Positions 1 through 9,990 are shown, counted from the stretch's first letter. The stretch: 64,000 nt of DNA from Bacillota bacterium (GCA_023393235.1 JAEWMH010000167.1:48804-112803), one strand, 5' to 3'. Notes: generated from the sequence alone by a model not told the origin. Translations and numbers: made by a program.

Positions 1-733
1 GGCACTGGTAGAATTTAACCGGGACAAAGCACGTGAATCCGGTGTGTTTCTGGCCGGTCTCCCCGCAGGAAAGGGACAGCTGCTGTTCTCCCAGCTGCTG
101 CTTGACGCGGACAGCGCCAAGAGCATCCGGTTGTACACCCGTTTGCTGGCCAATCTGGGCGCAGCCTTCGGTGACGGTCTGCTGCAATCCGTCAAGGGTG
201 ACGGAGAATGGGCCATCGAAAGCCTGATGGCGCTCCCCTGCCCGCCTTATGTGGATTTTGCGGCGATGAAGAGCTATTATACCGATCCGGAATTCTCGCT
301 AAATAACCTGGGCGAAGGCCTCTACGGCTGGATGAAAAAGAAGGAACGCAGCCCCGAAGACGGTACTGTGCTGCTGGACAATCCGGGCGGAACCCCCTGG
401 TTCCTGAGCTGTTTCGTGCATGTGCCGGTGGCTGGTGCTGGAGCTGAGGGCGGTGCTGGTGTTGATGCTGGTGTTGGAGCCGAGATTGCTGGTGAACGCG
501 TCGGCAAGCTGCGGATTAACGCCAATGCCCCCTGCGACATTTACCTGAACGGCAAGCTGGAGCCGGAGCCGCAGCACCGGATTACCCTGCAGCCTGGAGT
601 GAACCGTCTGATCGCCATCGTCCATTCCGCCAAAGAGGATGTCCGGCTGGGCCTGGTCTTCCTGAACGAAGACGGCCATTACATGAAAGACCTGCAATAC
701 CGCATGACCATGGACGAGGTTGAGCCGAAGTAA
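1..733 (+). CDS. C-terminal part of a probable glycoside hydrolase (start outside window)
   Basis: The frame is open from base 2 to the TAA at 731-733, giving 243 residues of a protein whose start lies upstream. The first visible part (around KGQLLFSQLLLDAD) resembles the segment that closes the catalytic module of GH2-like beta-glycosidases. It is followed by a beta-rich stretch with NAPCDIYLNGKLEPEPQH, which reads like a sugar-binding jelly-roll. Between them lies a low-complexity Gly/Ala/Val insert at about residues 142-163. No catalytic residue is visible, so the family is a guess from the C-terminal architecture and from the neighbours, which are nearly all carbohydrate-active. The next gene on the same strand is the GH94 phosphorylase, separated by about 350 bp that hold a 187-bp repeat element, so the two are probably separate transcription units. 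A GTG at 44 could be mistaken for a start, but the frame continues upstream of it. Confidence 0.6.
   Translation, partial: ALVEFNRDKARESGVFLAGLPAGKGQLLFSQLLLDADSAKSIRLYTRLLANLGAAFGDGLLQSVKGDGEWAIESLMALPCPPYVDFAAMKSYYTDPEFSLNNLGEGLYGWMKKKERSPEDGTVLLDNPGGTPWFLSCFVHVPVAGAGAEGGAGVDAGVGAEIAGERVGKLRINANAPCDIYLNGKLEPEPQHRITLQPGVNRLIAIVHSAKEDVRLGLVFLNEDGHYMKDLQYRMTMDEVEPK
424..494 (+). repeat. GGTGCTGG-type microsatellite-like coding repeat
   Basis: Imperfect repeats of GGTGCTGG, GGTGTTGA and related words encode the Gly/Ala/Val-rich insert in the partial hydrolase. It looks like a linker made by slippage and may vary in length between strains. Confidence 0.5.
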
Positions 734-864
734 AGGCCGCTCGCAGCGGTATGGTAACCTTAACACTTCTATAGCCAGGCAGGCCGCCGCTCCAACAACC
801 ATTACATTTTCAATGCGGCGCCTGCTCACCCAATGTCTACCTTCTACTTGCCTGCCTGTCTACC

Positions 865-1051
865 TGTAACGGAACTATCCGACGCTTACAAGGCAAATTC
901 GAACCTTCGGATTTTCTAACGGAACTATCCGACTCTTAGAGGACAAACTTGGCCCGCAAAACCGCCATACGCAGGTTTAACGGTCTCTCCGTTCCGTTAC
1001 AAAACGGAACACGCCATTTTCGGCCGCTAAGAGCCGCTGAGTTCCGTTAGC
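865..1051. repeat. 187-bp quadripartite intergenic element, copy A
   Basis: Four related 26-bp words lie at 865-890 and 915-940 (forward) and 976-1001 and 1026-1051 (reversed). The forward words begin TGTAACGGAAC or TCTAACGGAAC; in this copy they end in CTTACA or CTTAGA rather than the CTATTT of other copies. The first reversed word is the most diverged. The last reversed word has the matching change (it starts GCTAAGAG). Offsets 0, 50, 111 and 161 are identical in all five copies. It fills the gap between the partial hydrolase and GH94, ending 33 bp before the GH94 start codon. Confidence 0.75.
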
Positions 1052-1084
1052 ATCCCCGGGGGACACCAAAAAAGGAGCGATCCC

Positions 1085-3472
1085 ATGAAAAAGCCCACCC
1101 ATCAACCCCTGGAGCAAACCTTCCGCTTCCACGACGACAAAAAAGAAGTGGAGTTTCTCCGTCACGACACCCCGACGCCCTGGATGAACTATTTGTCCAA
1201 CGGCACCTTTCATACCATGATGTCCCAAGCGGGCGGCGGCGTAGCCTTCTACAAGTCCCCGCAAATCTGGCGGATTACCCGCTACCGGTTCTTCCATCTG
1301 CCCACCGACCGCTCCGGGCCGTACATTTACCTCCAGGACCGGGCCAACGGGGAATACTGGTGCCCCACCAATGAACCGGCTCACGCCCGCCCTACCTCCT
1401 GGAAAAGCGCCCACGGCATGGGCTACACCCGCTTTGAAGCGGAGCGGGACGGCCTGGCGGCGAAGACTGTTTATTTCGTCGGCCCATATGAGAACTCGCT
1501 GATCTGGAACCTCACCCTGACCAACAACAGCGGCACCGCCAAATCCCTGAACGTGTTCGCCTACGCCGAATTCGGCATGATGGAATTTATGCGGGAGCTC
1601 CAGTGGCAGTGCTACAACAAGCATCAGGTGTCCGTAACCTACCTCGATAAGGAAGCGCTGGTCTACAAATACGGCGTGGAAAACCAGCCCAAACCCGACG
1701 AAACTCCACTGGTTTATTTCGCCTCGGATGCGCCGCTGTATGCCTATGACGGAGACCGTGACGAATTTATCGGGACCTACCGCAGCGAAGCCAACCCGGA
1801 GGCCATCGAAGGAGACGGCTGCACCAACTCCACCCTGCTGGGCGGCGACCCCTGCGGCGCGCTTCAATTCCAGGTCACTCTCCAGCCCGGCGAAACCCGG
1901 ACACTGAACATGTTCCTCGGCTGCGCCATGACCGAAGAGGAAATTGCGGCAGCGCTGGACCATTCCCGGCAAAAAGACTTCGTCGCCAAATCCTTCGCCG
2001 CCCTCAACGCCAACTGGGCGGACTACTTGGGCAAGCTGGAATGCCAGCTCCCGGATGAGGAAGCCTCCCGGATGATCAACATCTGGAATCCGTACCAGGC
2101 GGAGCGGAACTTCCAATTTTCACGGAACATCTCCTTCTATGCTACCGGAACCTTCCGCGGAGTGGGATACCGGGATACCGCCCAAGACATTTTGTCTGTG
2201 ATTCCCTTCGATCAGGAGCGGGCCAAGGATAAGATCAAGCTGCTGTTGGGCCAGCAATACCAGGACGGCCACGTAAACCACTATTTTTTCCCTACAGAGG
2301 GTTGGGAGCCGGTTACCAGCATCCACTCGGACGATCATCTGTGGACAGCCCTCCCTGTTTGGGACCTGGCCGCCGAAACCGGGGACGCCTCCTTCCTTCA
2401 AGAAACCGTGCCGTATTATGACGGCGGAGAGGATACCATTTACGGCCATCTGAAGCGTGCCATCGATTTCACCGCCTCCAAGCTGGGGCCAAATGGCTTC
2501 CCACTGATGCTCCGTTCCGACTGGAACGACCAGCTGTTCCGCGTCTGCCGCAAGGGCAAGGGCGAAAGCATCTGGACGGCCATGCAGCTGGGCACCGTGC
2601 TTCTGAAAATGCAGGACCTGGCTGTGCTGGCCGGCCATCCCGAGGATGTGGAAGGCTACCGGAAGATGTATGCGGAGCAGCAGGAGCTGGTGAATACCCT
2701 GGGCTGGGACGGCAAATGGTTCCGGCGCGCCGTGATGGATGACGGGCGTTTCCTGGGCAGCGATATTCACGATGAAGCGAAAATCTGGCTCAACTCCCAA
2801 ACCTGGGCCACCTTGTCGGGTATGGCGGAGGAGTCCAAAGGCATCCAAGCCATGGACAGCGTACACGAAATGCTGGACACCGAGCTGGGCATCAAAAAGC
2901 TGCATCCGTCCATCACCACCTTCCCTGATCCGGCGGACCCGCTTACCAATTACAACAAGGGTACGGGTGAAAATGGAGCTGTCTTCTGCCACGCCAATAC
3001 CTGGGCGATTATCGCGGAGTGTATGCTGGGCCGGGGCGACCAGGCGTACAAGTATTACCGGCAGCTCATCCCTCAAGTGGCCATGGAAAAAGCCGGCCTG
3101 AACCGCTACAAAGCCGAGCCGTATGTCTACGCCTCCAACCTGTTCGGTCCCGAGTCCGACAAATTCGGTCTGGCCAATGTATCCTGGCTGTCCGGCACCG
3201 CTGCCTGGATGTATGTCGCCGCCACCCAATACATTATGGGCATCAAGGCGGACCTGGACGGCCTGCGCATCGATCCGTGTATCCCCTCCGATTGGGAAGG
3301 CTTCACCGCCAAACGCCGTTTCCGCGGCTGCGAGTACCAAATTACTGTCACCAACACCAGCCGCTCCTGCAAGGGTGTGAAGGAAATCCGGGTGGACGGC
3401 CGGCTGATCGACGGCAACGTACTGCCTGTTTATCCCGCCGGAACAAACGTCCAAGTGGAAGTGGTGTTGTAA
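1085..3472 (+). CDS. GH94 family disaccharide phosphorylase
   Basis: A 795-residue cytoplasmic enzyme of family GH94 (inverting phosphorylases acting on cellobiose, laminaribiose, chitobiose and similar beta-linked disaccharides). It would cleave an imported disaccharide with phosphate to give a sugar 1-phosphate. The length matches the family. An N-terminal beta-sandwich (about 1-280) is followed by a helical linker and an (alpha/alpha)6 barrel with GYRDTAQDIL near 365. The motif RSDWND places the expected general acid at Asp482. Further on come NKGTGENGAVFCHANTW and a small C-terminal sandwich. The motif has SDWND where classical cellobiose phosphorylases have GDWNDG, so substrate cannot be assigned. 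There is no signal peptide. AAGGAG sits 8 bases before the ATG, and a strong hairpin terminator follows. Neighbouring importers and secreted glycosidases are its likely source of substrate. Confidence 0.88.
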   Translation: MKKPTHQPLEQTFRFHDDKKEVEFLRHDTPTPWMNYLSNGTFHTMMSQAGGGVAFYKSPQIWRITRYRFFHLPTDRSGPYIYLQDRANGEYWCPTNEPAHARPTSWKSAHGMGYTRFEAERDGLAAKTVYFVGPYENSLIWNLTLTNNSGTAKSLNVFAYAEFGMMEFMRELQWQCYNKHQVSVTYLDKEALVYKYGVENQPKPDETPLVYFASDAPLYAYDGDRDEFIGTYRSEANPEAIEGDGCTNSTLLGGDPCGALQFQVTLQPGETRTLNMFLGCAMTEEEIAAALDHSRQKDFVAKSFAALNANWADYLGKLECQLPDEEASRMINIWNPYQAERNFQFSRNISFYATGTFRGVGYRDTAQDILSVIPFDQERAKDKIKLLLGQQYQDGHVNHYFFPTEGWEPVTSIHSDDHLWTALPVWDLAAETGDASFLQETVPYYDGGEDTIYGHLKRAIDFTASKLGPNGFPLMLRSDWNDQLFRVCRKGKGESIWTAMQLGTVLLKMQDLAVLAGHPEDVEGYRKMYAEQQELVNTLGWDGKWFRRAVMDDGRFLGSDIHDEAKIWLNSQTWATLSGMAEESKGIQAMDSVHEMLDTELGIKKLHPSITTFPDPADPLTNYNKGTGENGAVFCHANTWAIIAECMLGRGDQAYKYYRQLIPQVAMEKAGLNRYKAEPYVYASNLFGPESDKFGLANVSWLSGTAAWMYVAATQYIMGIKADLDGLRIDPCIPSDWEGFTAKRRFRGCEYQITVTNTSRSCKGVKEIRVDGRLIDGNVLPVYPAGTNVQVEVVL

Positions 3473-3502
3473 CAAACGGAGCATGATCCAGCTTCTGCAA
3501 AT

Positions 3503-3542
3503 AGCCGGCACGCCTTTTGGGGCATGCCGGCTGGTTGTTTTT
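3503..3542 (+). terminator. Rho-independent terminator of the GH94 gene
   Basis: A 12-bp stem (AGCCGGCACGCC with GGCATGCCGGCT, one mismatch) closes a TTTTGG loop and is followed by GGTTGTTTTT. It begins about 30 bp after the GH94 stop codon. Confidence 0.85.
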
Positions 3543-3608
3543 GGTCGTCATTGCTGTTCTTTTTGCGATCGTTGCTTTTCCTGTCGTTGCTTTTCCAGCC
3601 GGTGCAGT

Positions 3609-3795
3609 TCTAACGGAAGCTACGGCTCTTATTTCTTGAAAAATCGGGGTTCTCAGATTCTAACGGCGGTGAGAGACCTTATGTGCTGCCAATGGTCAAA
3701 AATAACCTGCTTTCCCCCCGAATAACGGCTGTGGCCGCCGTTAGATTTTGGGAAGCCGCTTTTTCGGGGAAATAGCGGCGCTGGCCACCGTTAGA
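3609..3795. repeat. 187-bp quadripartite intergenic element, copy B
   Basis: Words at 3609-3634 and 3659-3684 (forward, starting TCTAACGG) and at 3720-3745 and 3770-3795 (reversed, ending CCGTTAGA). The last one starts AAATAGCGGC. Geometry is identical to the other four copies. It lies between the converging 3' ends of GH94 and the beta-helix gene, after the GH94 terminator, so it does not serve as that gene's terminator. Confidence 0.8.
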
Positions 3796-3806
3796 ATTCT
3801 GATGCG

Positions 3807-3845
3807 CCAAGAGGCTTGCGCAGCAGCAAGCCCCTTGGTGTTTTT
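3807..3845. terminator. Terminator hairpin between converging genes
   Basis: A 13-bp stem (CCAAGAGGCTTGC with GCAAGCCCCTTGG) is followed on the plus strand by TGTTTTTC. On the minus strand, where the beta-helix gene ends 17 bp away, the tail is poor (CGCATC), so it may serve that gene only partly. Confidence 0.65.
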
Positions 3846-3861
3846 CTGCTAATTACAAGTG

Positions 3862-6800
3862 CTAATTCATAAACTTCACCGCTTGCAGCAGGCGTTTCAC
3901 TACCACCGCTGCTTCTGCACGGGTAATGGCTGCTTCTGGGGCAAAATTGCCTGCATCCCGCCCGGCAAAAATCCCCGCTTCGCTCATCTGCGCAACAGCC
4001 TCCTTGGCCCAAACGGAAATCTGCGCCTCATCGACGTAGGCGTCGTGTTTCTGCTCTGCATCCGGCATGGCGCCGGCCACGGCACTGCTACTGCCTGCCG
4101 CCGCAGCGGCTCTTGCTGCCATCACAGCCGCCTGCTCCCGGGTAATGTGCTCCGTCGGCCGGAATTCTCCGGTTTCGAAGCCATCGGCAAGCCCTGCTTC
4201 CACAGCCGTAGAAACGGCCTCAGCATACCAATCGGAAGCTGCCACATCAACAAAGGTTGTTTTTGAGTACGCGACCGGGTCCAACCCAAGCCCACGAGTC
4301 AGCATCGCGGCAAATTCAGCGCGGGTGACAAGCGCATCAGGCGTGTATTGATCCTCCGATGTTCCGCTTATCACCAGCTTGGAGGCCAGCAGATCCACCT
4401 CCGGCTTGGCCCAATGTCCCTTCATATCGCTGAAGGTTTTGGACAGCTCCAGCACTGCATACAGACTGTTGCCCTTGCGCTTCAGCTCCGCTGCCGGCTT
4501 TCCGTCCTGTTGAGTAAATACCGCCGGTACAAAAGAAAGCTTGCCTGTAGCCGGATCAATACGAACTCCTGTGGCGGCAGCCGGATTTACATCCTGGGTA
4601 AGAGGCAGCCACCGGCTTACATACTCCTTCCAGGATGTCAATTCTAAATTCCGGCCGTTTATTACCATATCCACCTTGAACTCTACAGGAACACTGATGA
4701 GTTTGCCGCCTGTTTCCGCCGCTGCGGATTGAGCCATTTGATGAGTCTTAGATTGGGCTGGAACTAGTCCTATATGGACACGAATCGTCCCATTTTCTCT
4801 CCCTGCCAGCAAAGCCAGTTGCTCCGCAGCTCCAGCCAACGGCAGCTCATAGGAACCGGAGCTGCTTCGGATGAACAGCGTCGACTTGCCACCTTGGACG
4901 CCAGCCTTCTGTAAAGCAGCAGCCGGCAGCTCCAGCCTGATTGCACTGCTATCCGGCACTTCTACGATCAGACGGTCAACAGCCTCGGTGCTGCCGAGTT
5001 TCCCCAACGCTGCCTCCAGAATCGTGGAGGACAACGACAGCACTGTGACGGTTCCTCCTTCCGGCGTTTGTTCGATAGTCTCGGACAAAGAAGCCGCATC
5101 CAGCACAATCCCTTCAGCGGTTACCGACACGGGGACTTGACCACTCCCGCCCCCTGTCTGCGGGTGATCTGTCCCGGCAGGCTCCTCAGAATCATCATCT
5201 CCAGGGCTGCCGGGGTTCCCGGGATTGCCCGGATTACCCGGAGTTGTCGCCGCTTTGGTGGTCACACTTCCCGTTAGGGCTTCACCCGCATTACCCTTTC
5301 GATCTACAGGAATAACAGCGTAGGTATACGTGGTCCCCGCCTTCAGGCCCGAGGCCAAATACTGATACACGGAGCCAGTGACCGTATCCAATACCTGTTC
5401 ACCCAAACGGATACGGTACTCCGCCACTCCGCTTACATCCGCCGCAGCCGGCCATTCCAGCCTTACCTCCTCCTGCCCGATGCCGTCAGCCGGAAAATCC
5501 AGCTTGGCCCCCACGGGCCATTGCGGACCTGCTTGATCCACGGGAGGTTCCCCGGGACCCTCACCACCGCCGGGTTCCGCTGCCAGCACCGTCAGCAGAT
5601 GCGAAGCATTGCCCGCTCCGTACACTGCTGAGATAACCGTGGTGCCAGGCGAATGCGCCACCACCACACCATTTTCATAAACAGATGCCGTCACCGTATT
5701 GCTGCTGGTATACACCACACCTGAAGGAGCCGGCACAGCCTTACCGCTCCAATCTACACCCGTTGCCTGCACCAGTCCGTGTTCCCCTGCCTTAATCGTT
5801 GCAGGACCACTCAGTACCAGCCCGGCCAACCGGTCTGCTCCAACAGCGCTTTCACCCAGCGTCAAACTGCCCGAGCGGGCAATCAGACCGAAGTAACCCG
5901 GACCGCGAAGCGCATTGGAGGCCGTATCCAGATAATTGAACACCTCCTGACCGTCCACTTTGAAGATCAGCCGGACACCATCCGCTTCCTCGATGCTTCC
6001 CAATTCCACATGCTTCTTCGTATTAAACGGCAGCATCGTATTGGGAATCGCATCCCCGGCGAGACTGGTGTGTCCCGCGATATTGCCGTAAATCACTGTC
6101 CGGGCGGTGCCGTTGTACCGCTGGAGCTCAATGCCTCCGGAACTGACCACCACCAGATAGTTGTCATCGTTGGAGTAGCTGGCGGTATCACTCTTTTTGC
6201 CGAACAGGAGAGCATACCAGCTTGTCGTTCCGTTAATCGTCAGATCGAAATCCAGCAGCTCGTTCTGGTATTGCCTTCCCCGGTAAATGCCGTGGCCGGT
6301 GTTGGGTGTGCTGATGTTAATAGAACCATCACCCGCGCTGACATTTTGATTCGTTGGATACACATACCAGTCATCGGCACCGGAGATTTCCTCCTGCAGA
6401 CCCGACACTGCCGTATCCCCGTAATTCCAGACCCGCACGTGGAAAATACCTGTTTTTTCCTCGCCCAGCCGTTCTCCCTTCACCGTCAGGATCGTGGAAC
6501 CCTCCCCATGCGCAGTCAAAACACCGTCCTCCGTTACGGAGGCGACTGCAGGATCGGATACGGCAAACACCGCATTGCCCAGCTCCACCGTATTGCCGAA
6601 GAAGGTTTTGCCCAAAACCTCAAGGGACTGGGTTGTACCGGAGCGCACCGCCAAAACATGGCCTGCCACATCCTTCAACTCCACCTCGGACAAGGTGTCC
6701 CCCACCGTCACCTCCGCTTCCAGTGTACGCAGCATGGATGCATTCAGGATATGGATGAGGACCGCTGTTTTGCCCACCGAAACCCCGCTGACCCGCCCGG

Positions 6801-9800
6801 AGGCGTCCACTGCTGCCACAGAAGGATTCATCGATTCATAATAGATCGTGCTGCTATCCAGGCTCTGGGGCATATCCTTGCCGTCCCTTGCCTCCACCAC
6901 AACTTGCCCGCTTCCGCCAACCGCCAGATCCAGCCGCTCCGTCGACCAACGGCGCACCTCGCCACGGACTACACCCGCATAAGCGGACTCCAGCCCCGCC
7001 CTGGCCATAATGCTCCGGGCCTCCTCCGGCCATTGTCCGTCTGATACCATTTGGTTGCCGGACTCATAAACATCAATCGCGTTATTAACAAAAACAGACT
7101 CCGTCATATAATTGTTCACCAGATCCAGGTTATGGATGCTGGCCTTATAGGCCTGGGCCCATCGTTTGGAGCTATGCCAGGGTGGCGATTCGGAAAGATC
7201 GATGACGTTATTTTCATAGCGCCAGTACGTGGTGCCCTCATCGGCATACAGTGCTGCGCTGTCGTCCATCTGGTTGCGGATATAATTGCCCTTCACCAGG
7301 TTCTTGTTCTCCGCCGTTCCACCGGAAGCCCCCAGGCTGTAGATGGCTCCGCCGTCCCGCAGACCCTTGCCCATCAGATCGTAGATAAAATTGTTTTCAA
7401 TCCTCACATTCCGCAGCACCGGGGTAAAAAGCTTATCCCAGCCATACCCGATATGCGTGCCGCTGTAAGGGATGTTGTAGATTTCATTGTGGCTGATATC
7501 CATATACTCGGGGAAACCCGCCGAAATAGCCGACGACGACTTATAGTCCACCCCGATATCGTGGATGAGATTGTTGACCACATCGTTGTTTTTCATGATC
7601 TTCCGGTGGTCCGCCGGATTGTAGTTTTCCCGGTCAGAGCTGTTGGGCTCCCCCACACTGACGGCGTTGCCGGAGATGTCATAGAAGCGGTTGGCACGGA
7701 TGAGGCTGTTCTGCACCGCCGTATTCATCCGCACAGCGGTAATCCCCAGCCGGGAAAAATCATTGCCTTCAAAATTGACCGTATTGGCATAGCTCAAATC
7801 AATAGCCGCATCCGGCATATAATCCGGTGTTCCGGAGTAGCGCAAATAGTTATTTTGGGCATCGGAATGGCCGTATTCGCTGCTGGGCCGCATCCAGGTG
7901 GTGTAGCTGAAATGCAGATTGCGAAACTCCAGGTTGCGGACGGGGTTATCTGCCGACTCGCCACGGATGTCGAGCAGCTTTTCCAACACAGGTGCCACAA
8001 TGGACGAGGTGCTCATATTTTCCCAAGCGCGCGGTTTGTAAAACAGCTTGTCCGCCTGTTCATCCAGATACCATTCACCCGGTTCATCCAACAGCTCCAA
8101 AGCATTTTCGTAGGTGACGGGAACGGTAGCGGAGGTTAATCCACGGTTACGGACCGCGTCCCAGGCCGGCTGGTCCAAGGTCAGCTGCGCTTTTCCTTCG
8201 GAGGTGAGTGAAACTGATGTAACACCTACGCGGGAATTGGTCCACAAATCATTAAAAACCAATTCCAGATCATCAGGTTTGGCAAAAGCGGCAAGTACCG
8301 GGTCATCGGAAGTATAACCCGCATCCGTTTTGACAGGGTTGGTCAATCCCCCTGTGCTGGAAGCCCGGACAGCCCGGAAACCGTCCACAAACAGCTGGCG
8401 GGTCCGCAGACCGGCAGCATCGGCGGAATAAATGCCTTTTTCCGCATCGTACATCGACCAGCCGGTTACCTTCATGCCGCCGCTTACCAGCGCCTCCTCA
8501 CCCGGATAGCTCCGGTAGGTGACAAAATACCCGTTTTCACCCGAGTCCTGCGGCGTAAAGGTCAACACCTCCGGCAGCACATAGGTGCCACCCCGCAGCA
8601 GAACCTCAACATCCCCGGCCATGCCGTTTTTGAGAGCGCGTACCGCTTCCTGTGCCTTGGCAATGGTTTGGTAAGGAGCCGCCTCCGTACCCGGGTTGGT
8701 ATCCGCTCCGCTCGGGGATACATACAGCCGGTGCGCCACATTGCGGGCCACTACCGTTACTTCCGTTTCCCCGCGAACCAATCCGTTGGGACTGGTAGCA
8801 TATACCTTCACCTTGCCAGCGGAAACGCCCGTTAATTCGCCATAATGGTCAATGGAGGCAATCTGCGGGTCCGAGGTGCTCCATGTGATAAATTGGTCTG
8901 TGGTATGGGCAGGCAGGATAGCAGCCTGAAGCAGGACCCGTGAACCAACAGGCACGCCGGCTGCCACTGTCCCGATATCAATCGAGCTGATCGGCTCCGC
9001 AAAAACCCGCACCACAGCCGTCGCCGGCGGTTCCCCGGCAAGCTCCTCCGGCGTTACGGAAATCACGGTTTCTCCTGGCGCAAGGGCGGTTACCACTCCG
9101 CTGTTCGTCACCGTTGCCACCTCGGGATGGCTGGAGGTCCAGACGGCGTTCCGGTTGGTGGCGTCAGCCGGATGGAAGACCAGCTCTAGCGGCTGGCTGG
9201 TGTTGGCGGCAATATCGTAGCTCTCCTTGGAGAAGGAAACGCTTTCCAATTTCTTGTAGGAGTAGACATGGAACTCGTCAAAATAGACGGTGCCGATGCT
9301 GTCCTTGAAGAAGCCCATGGACATCTTGTCGAAGGTGCCTGTTGCTTTAAGCGGCTCCCCGGACAGCTTTTGCACATCGTTAATGTAAAAATCGTAAGTA
9401 CCCGCTTCCGTATCCAATGCGATGCGGATGGTATACCAGGTCCCCGCCTGATAGTCCTCCAGCCCGGTCCAGGCGCTGGCGCCCGCCTTCATGTAGGAGA
9501 TTTTCCCGCCGTTTAGGGCGAATTGAGCCAGATTGACGGTGCCCGCGTTGATGTAGGGCAGATAGATCACAGCATTAGTCTGCTCCGCCCGGAACTGGTA
9601 GGTCAGCACACTCTTGGGTGTGGCGCCGGTGAAGGAGCGTGAAATGGTATAAGTGGCGCTGCGTTTGGCAGATTGGGAATAAGCCAGCGCCCGCCCCGGA
9701 TGACCGTCCACCTCCTGGACGGACACAGCAATTTCCGGGTGGGAGGCGATGCTCCAGCCGGAGGGTTTGCCGCCGATGGCCGCAGCATCGAAGGTATCGG

Positions 9801-9990
9801 CCAGGACGTTGCCTGTTGCCGCCGACGCGGTTTGCAGCGAAAGGCCAGACATGGGTATGAAGCCGGAAATGGAAGCAAAACCCGAAATTGGAGCAAAGCC
9901 GGTCAAGAGCATCAGCGCAGATAAGAAAGCGCATACAAACATACGTAAAATTGCGGACTGTCGAATAGGCTTGGTGCGAGTATCCATCAT
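3862..9990 (-). CDS. Secreted SLH-anchored right-handed beta-helix glycosidase-like protein (GH141-like)
   Basis: A 2,042-residue cell-surface protein. Residues 1 to about 58 form a signal peptide ending in SAA and containing a repeated ISGF motif. Then come a concanavalin-like sandwich (about 60-245) and two bacterial Ig-like (Big2) domains. A right-handed parallel beta-helix of about 590 residues (about 418-1008) follows, opening with YVSPSGADTNPGTEAAP and containing EWYLDEQADKLFYKPR, as in GH141-like and pectate-lyase-like families. After it lie more Big2 domains, a second lectin-like sandwich, a fibronectin III domain, a TPGNPGNPGNPGSPG linker, a beta-rich domain, and three SLH domains (about 1850-2042) that should bind it to cell-wall polysaccharide. 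AGGAG lies 4-8 bases before the first of two ATGs. It is the last gene of the lplB-lplC-lplA operon, so it probably makes ligands for that importer. Exact enzymatic activity is not readable. Confidence 0.8.
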   Translation of the reverse strand: MMDTRTKPIRQSAILRMFVCAFLSALMLLTGFAPISGFASISGFIPMSGLSLQTASAATGNVLADTFDAAAIGGKPSGWSIASHPEIAVSVQEVDGHPGRALAYSQSAKRSATYTISRSFTGATPKSVLTYQFRAEQTNAVIYLPYINAGTVNLAQFALNGGKISYMKAGASAWTGLEDYQAGTWYTIRIALDTEAGTYDFYINDVQKLSGEPLKATGTFDKMSMGFFKDSIGTVYFDEFHVYSYKKLESVSFSKESYDIAANTSQPLELVFHPADATNRNAVWTSSHPEVATVTNSGVVTALAPGETVISVTPEELAGEPPATAVVRVFAEPISSIDIGTVAAGVPVGSRVLLQAAILPAHTTDQFITWSTSDPQIASIDHYGELTGVSAGKVKVYATSPNGLVRGETEVTVVARNVAHRLYVSPSGADTNPGTEAAPYQTIAKAQEAVRALKNGMAGDVEVLLRGGTYVLPEVLTFTPQDSGENGYFVTYRSYPGEEALVSGGMKVTGWSMYDAEKGIYSADAAGLRTRQLFVDGFRAVRASSTGGLTNPVKTDAGYTSDDPVLAAFAKPDDLELVFNDLWTNSRVGVTSVSLTSEGKAQLTLDQPAWDAVRNRGLTSATVPVTYENALELLDEPGEWYLDEQADKLFYKPRAWENMSTSSIVAPVLEKLLDIRGESADNPVRNLEFRNLHFSYTTWMRPSSEYGHSDAQNNYLRYSGTPDYMPDAAIDLSYANTVNFEGNDFSRLGITAVRMNTAVQNSLIRANRFYDISGNAVSVGEPNSSDRENYNPADHRKIMKNNDVVNNLIHDIGVDYKSSSAISAGFPEYMDISHNEIYNIPYSGTHIGYGWDKLFTPVLRNVRIENNFIYDLMGKGLRDGGAIYSLGASGGTAENKNLVKGNYIRNQMDDSAALYADEGTTYWRYENNVIDLSESPPWHSSKRWAQAYKASIHNLDLVNNYMTESVFVNNAIDVYESGNQMVSDGQWPEEARSIMARAGLESAYAGVVRGEVRRWSTERLDLAVGGSGQVVVEARDGKDMPQSLDSSTIYYESMNPSVAAVDASGRVSGVSVGKTAVLIHILNASMLRTLEAEVTVGDTLSEVELKDVAGHVLAVRSGTTQSLEVLGKTFFGNTVELGNAVFAVSDPAVASVTEDGVLTAHGEGSTILTVKGERLGEEKTGIFHVRVWNYGDTAVSGLQEEISGADDWYVYPTNQNVSAGDGSINISTPNTGHGIYRGRQYQNELLDFDLTINGTTSWYALLFGKKSDTASYSNDDNYLVVVSSGGIELQRYNGTARTVIYGNIAGHTSLAGDAIPNTMLPFNTKKHVELGSIEEADGVRLIFKVDGQEVFNYLDTASNALRGPGYFGLIARSGSLTLGESAVGADRLAGLVLSGPATIKAGEHGLVQATGVDWSGKAVPAPSGVVYTSSNTVTASVYENGVVVAHSPGTTVISAVYGAGNASHLLTVLAAEPGGGEGPGEPPVDQAGPQWPVGAKLDFPADGIGQEEVRLEWPAAADVSGVAEYRIRLGEQVLDTVTGSVYQYLASGLKAGTTYTYAVIPVDRKGNAGEALTGSVTTKAATTPGNPGNPGNPGSPGDDDSEEPAGTDHPQTGGGSGQVPVSVTAEGIVLDAASLSETIEQTPEGGTVTVLSLSSTILEAALGKLGSTEAVDRLIVEVPDSSAIRLELPAAALQKAGVQGGKSTLFIRSSSGSYELPLAGAAEQLALLAGRENGTIRVHIGLVPAQSKTHQMAQSAAAETGGKLISVPVEFKVDMVINGRNLELTSWKEYVSRWLPLTQDVNPAAATGVRIDPATGKLSFVPAVFTQQDGKPAAELKRKGNSLYAVLELSKTFSDMKGHWAKPEVDLLASKLVISGTSEDQYTPDALVTRAEFAAMLTRGLGLDPVAYSKTTFVDVAASDWYAEAVSTAVEAGLADGFETGEFRPTEHITREQAAVMAARAAAAAGSSSAVAGAMPDAEQKHDAYVDEAQISVWAKEAVAQMSEAGIFAGRDAGNFAPEAAITRAEAAVVVKRLLQAVKFMN

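Noticed and set aside
5779..7044. 421-codon plus-strand reading frame inside the beta-helix gene region
   Set aside because: It is antisense to the long minus-strand gene with signal peptide and SLH domains; composition is Arg/His/Pro-rich without recognisable domains and there is no ribosome binding site.
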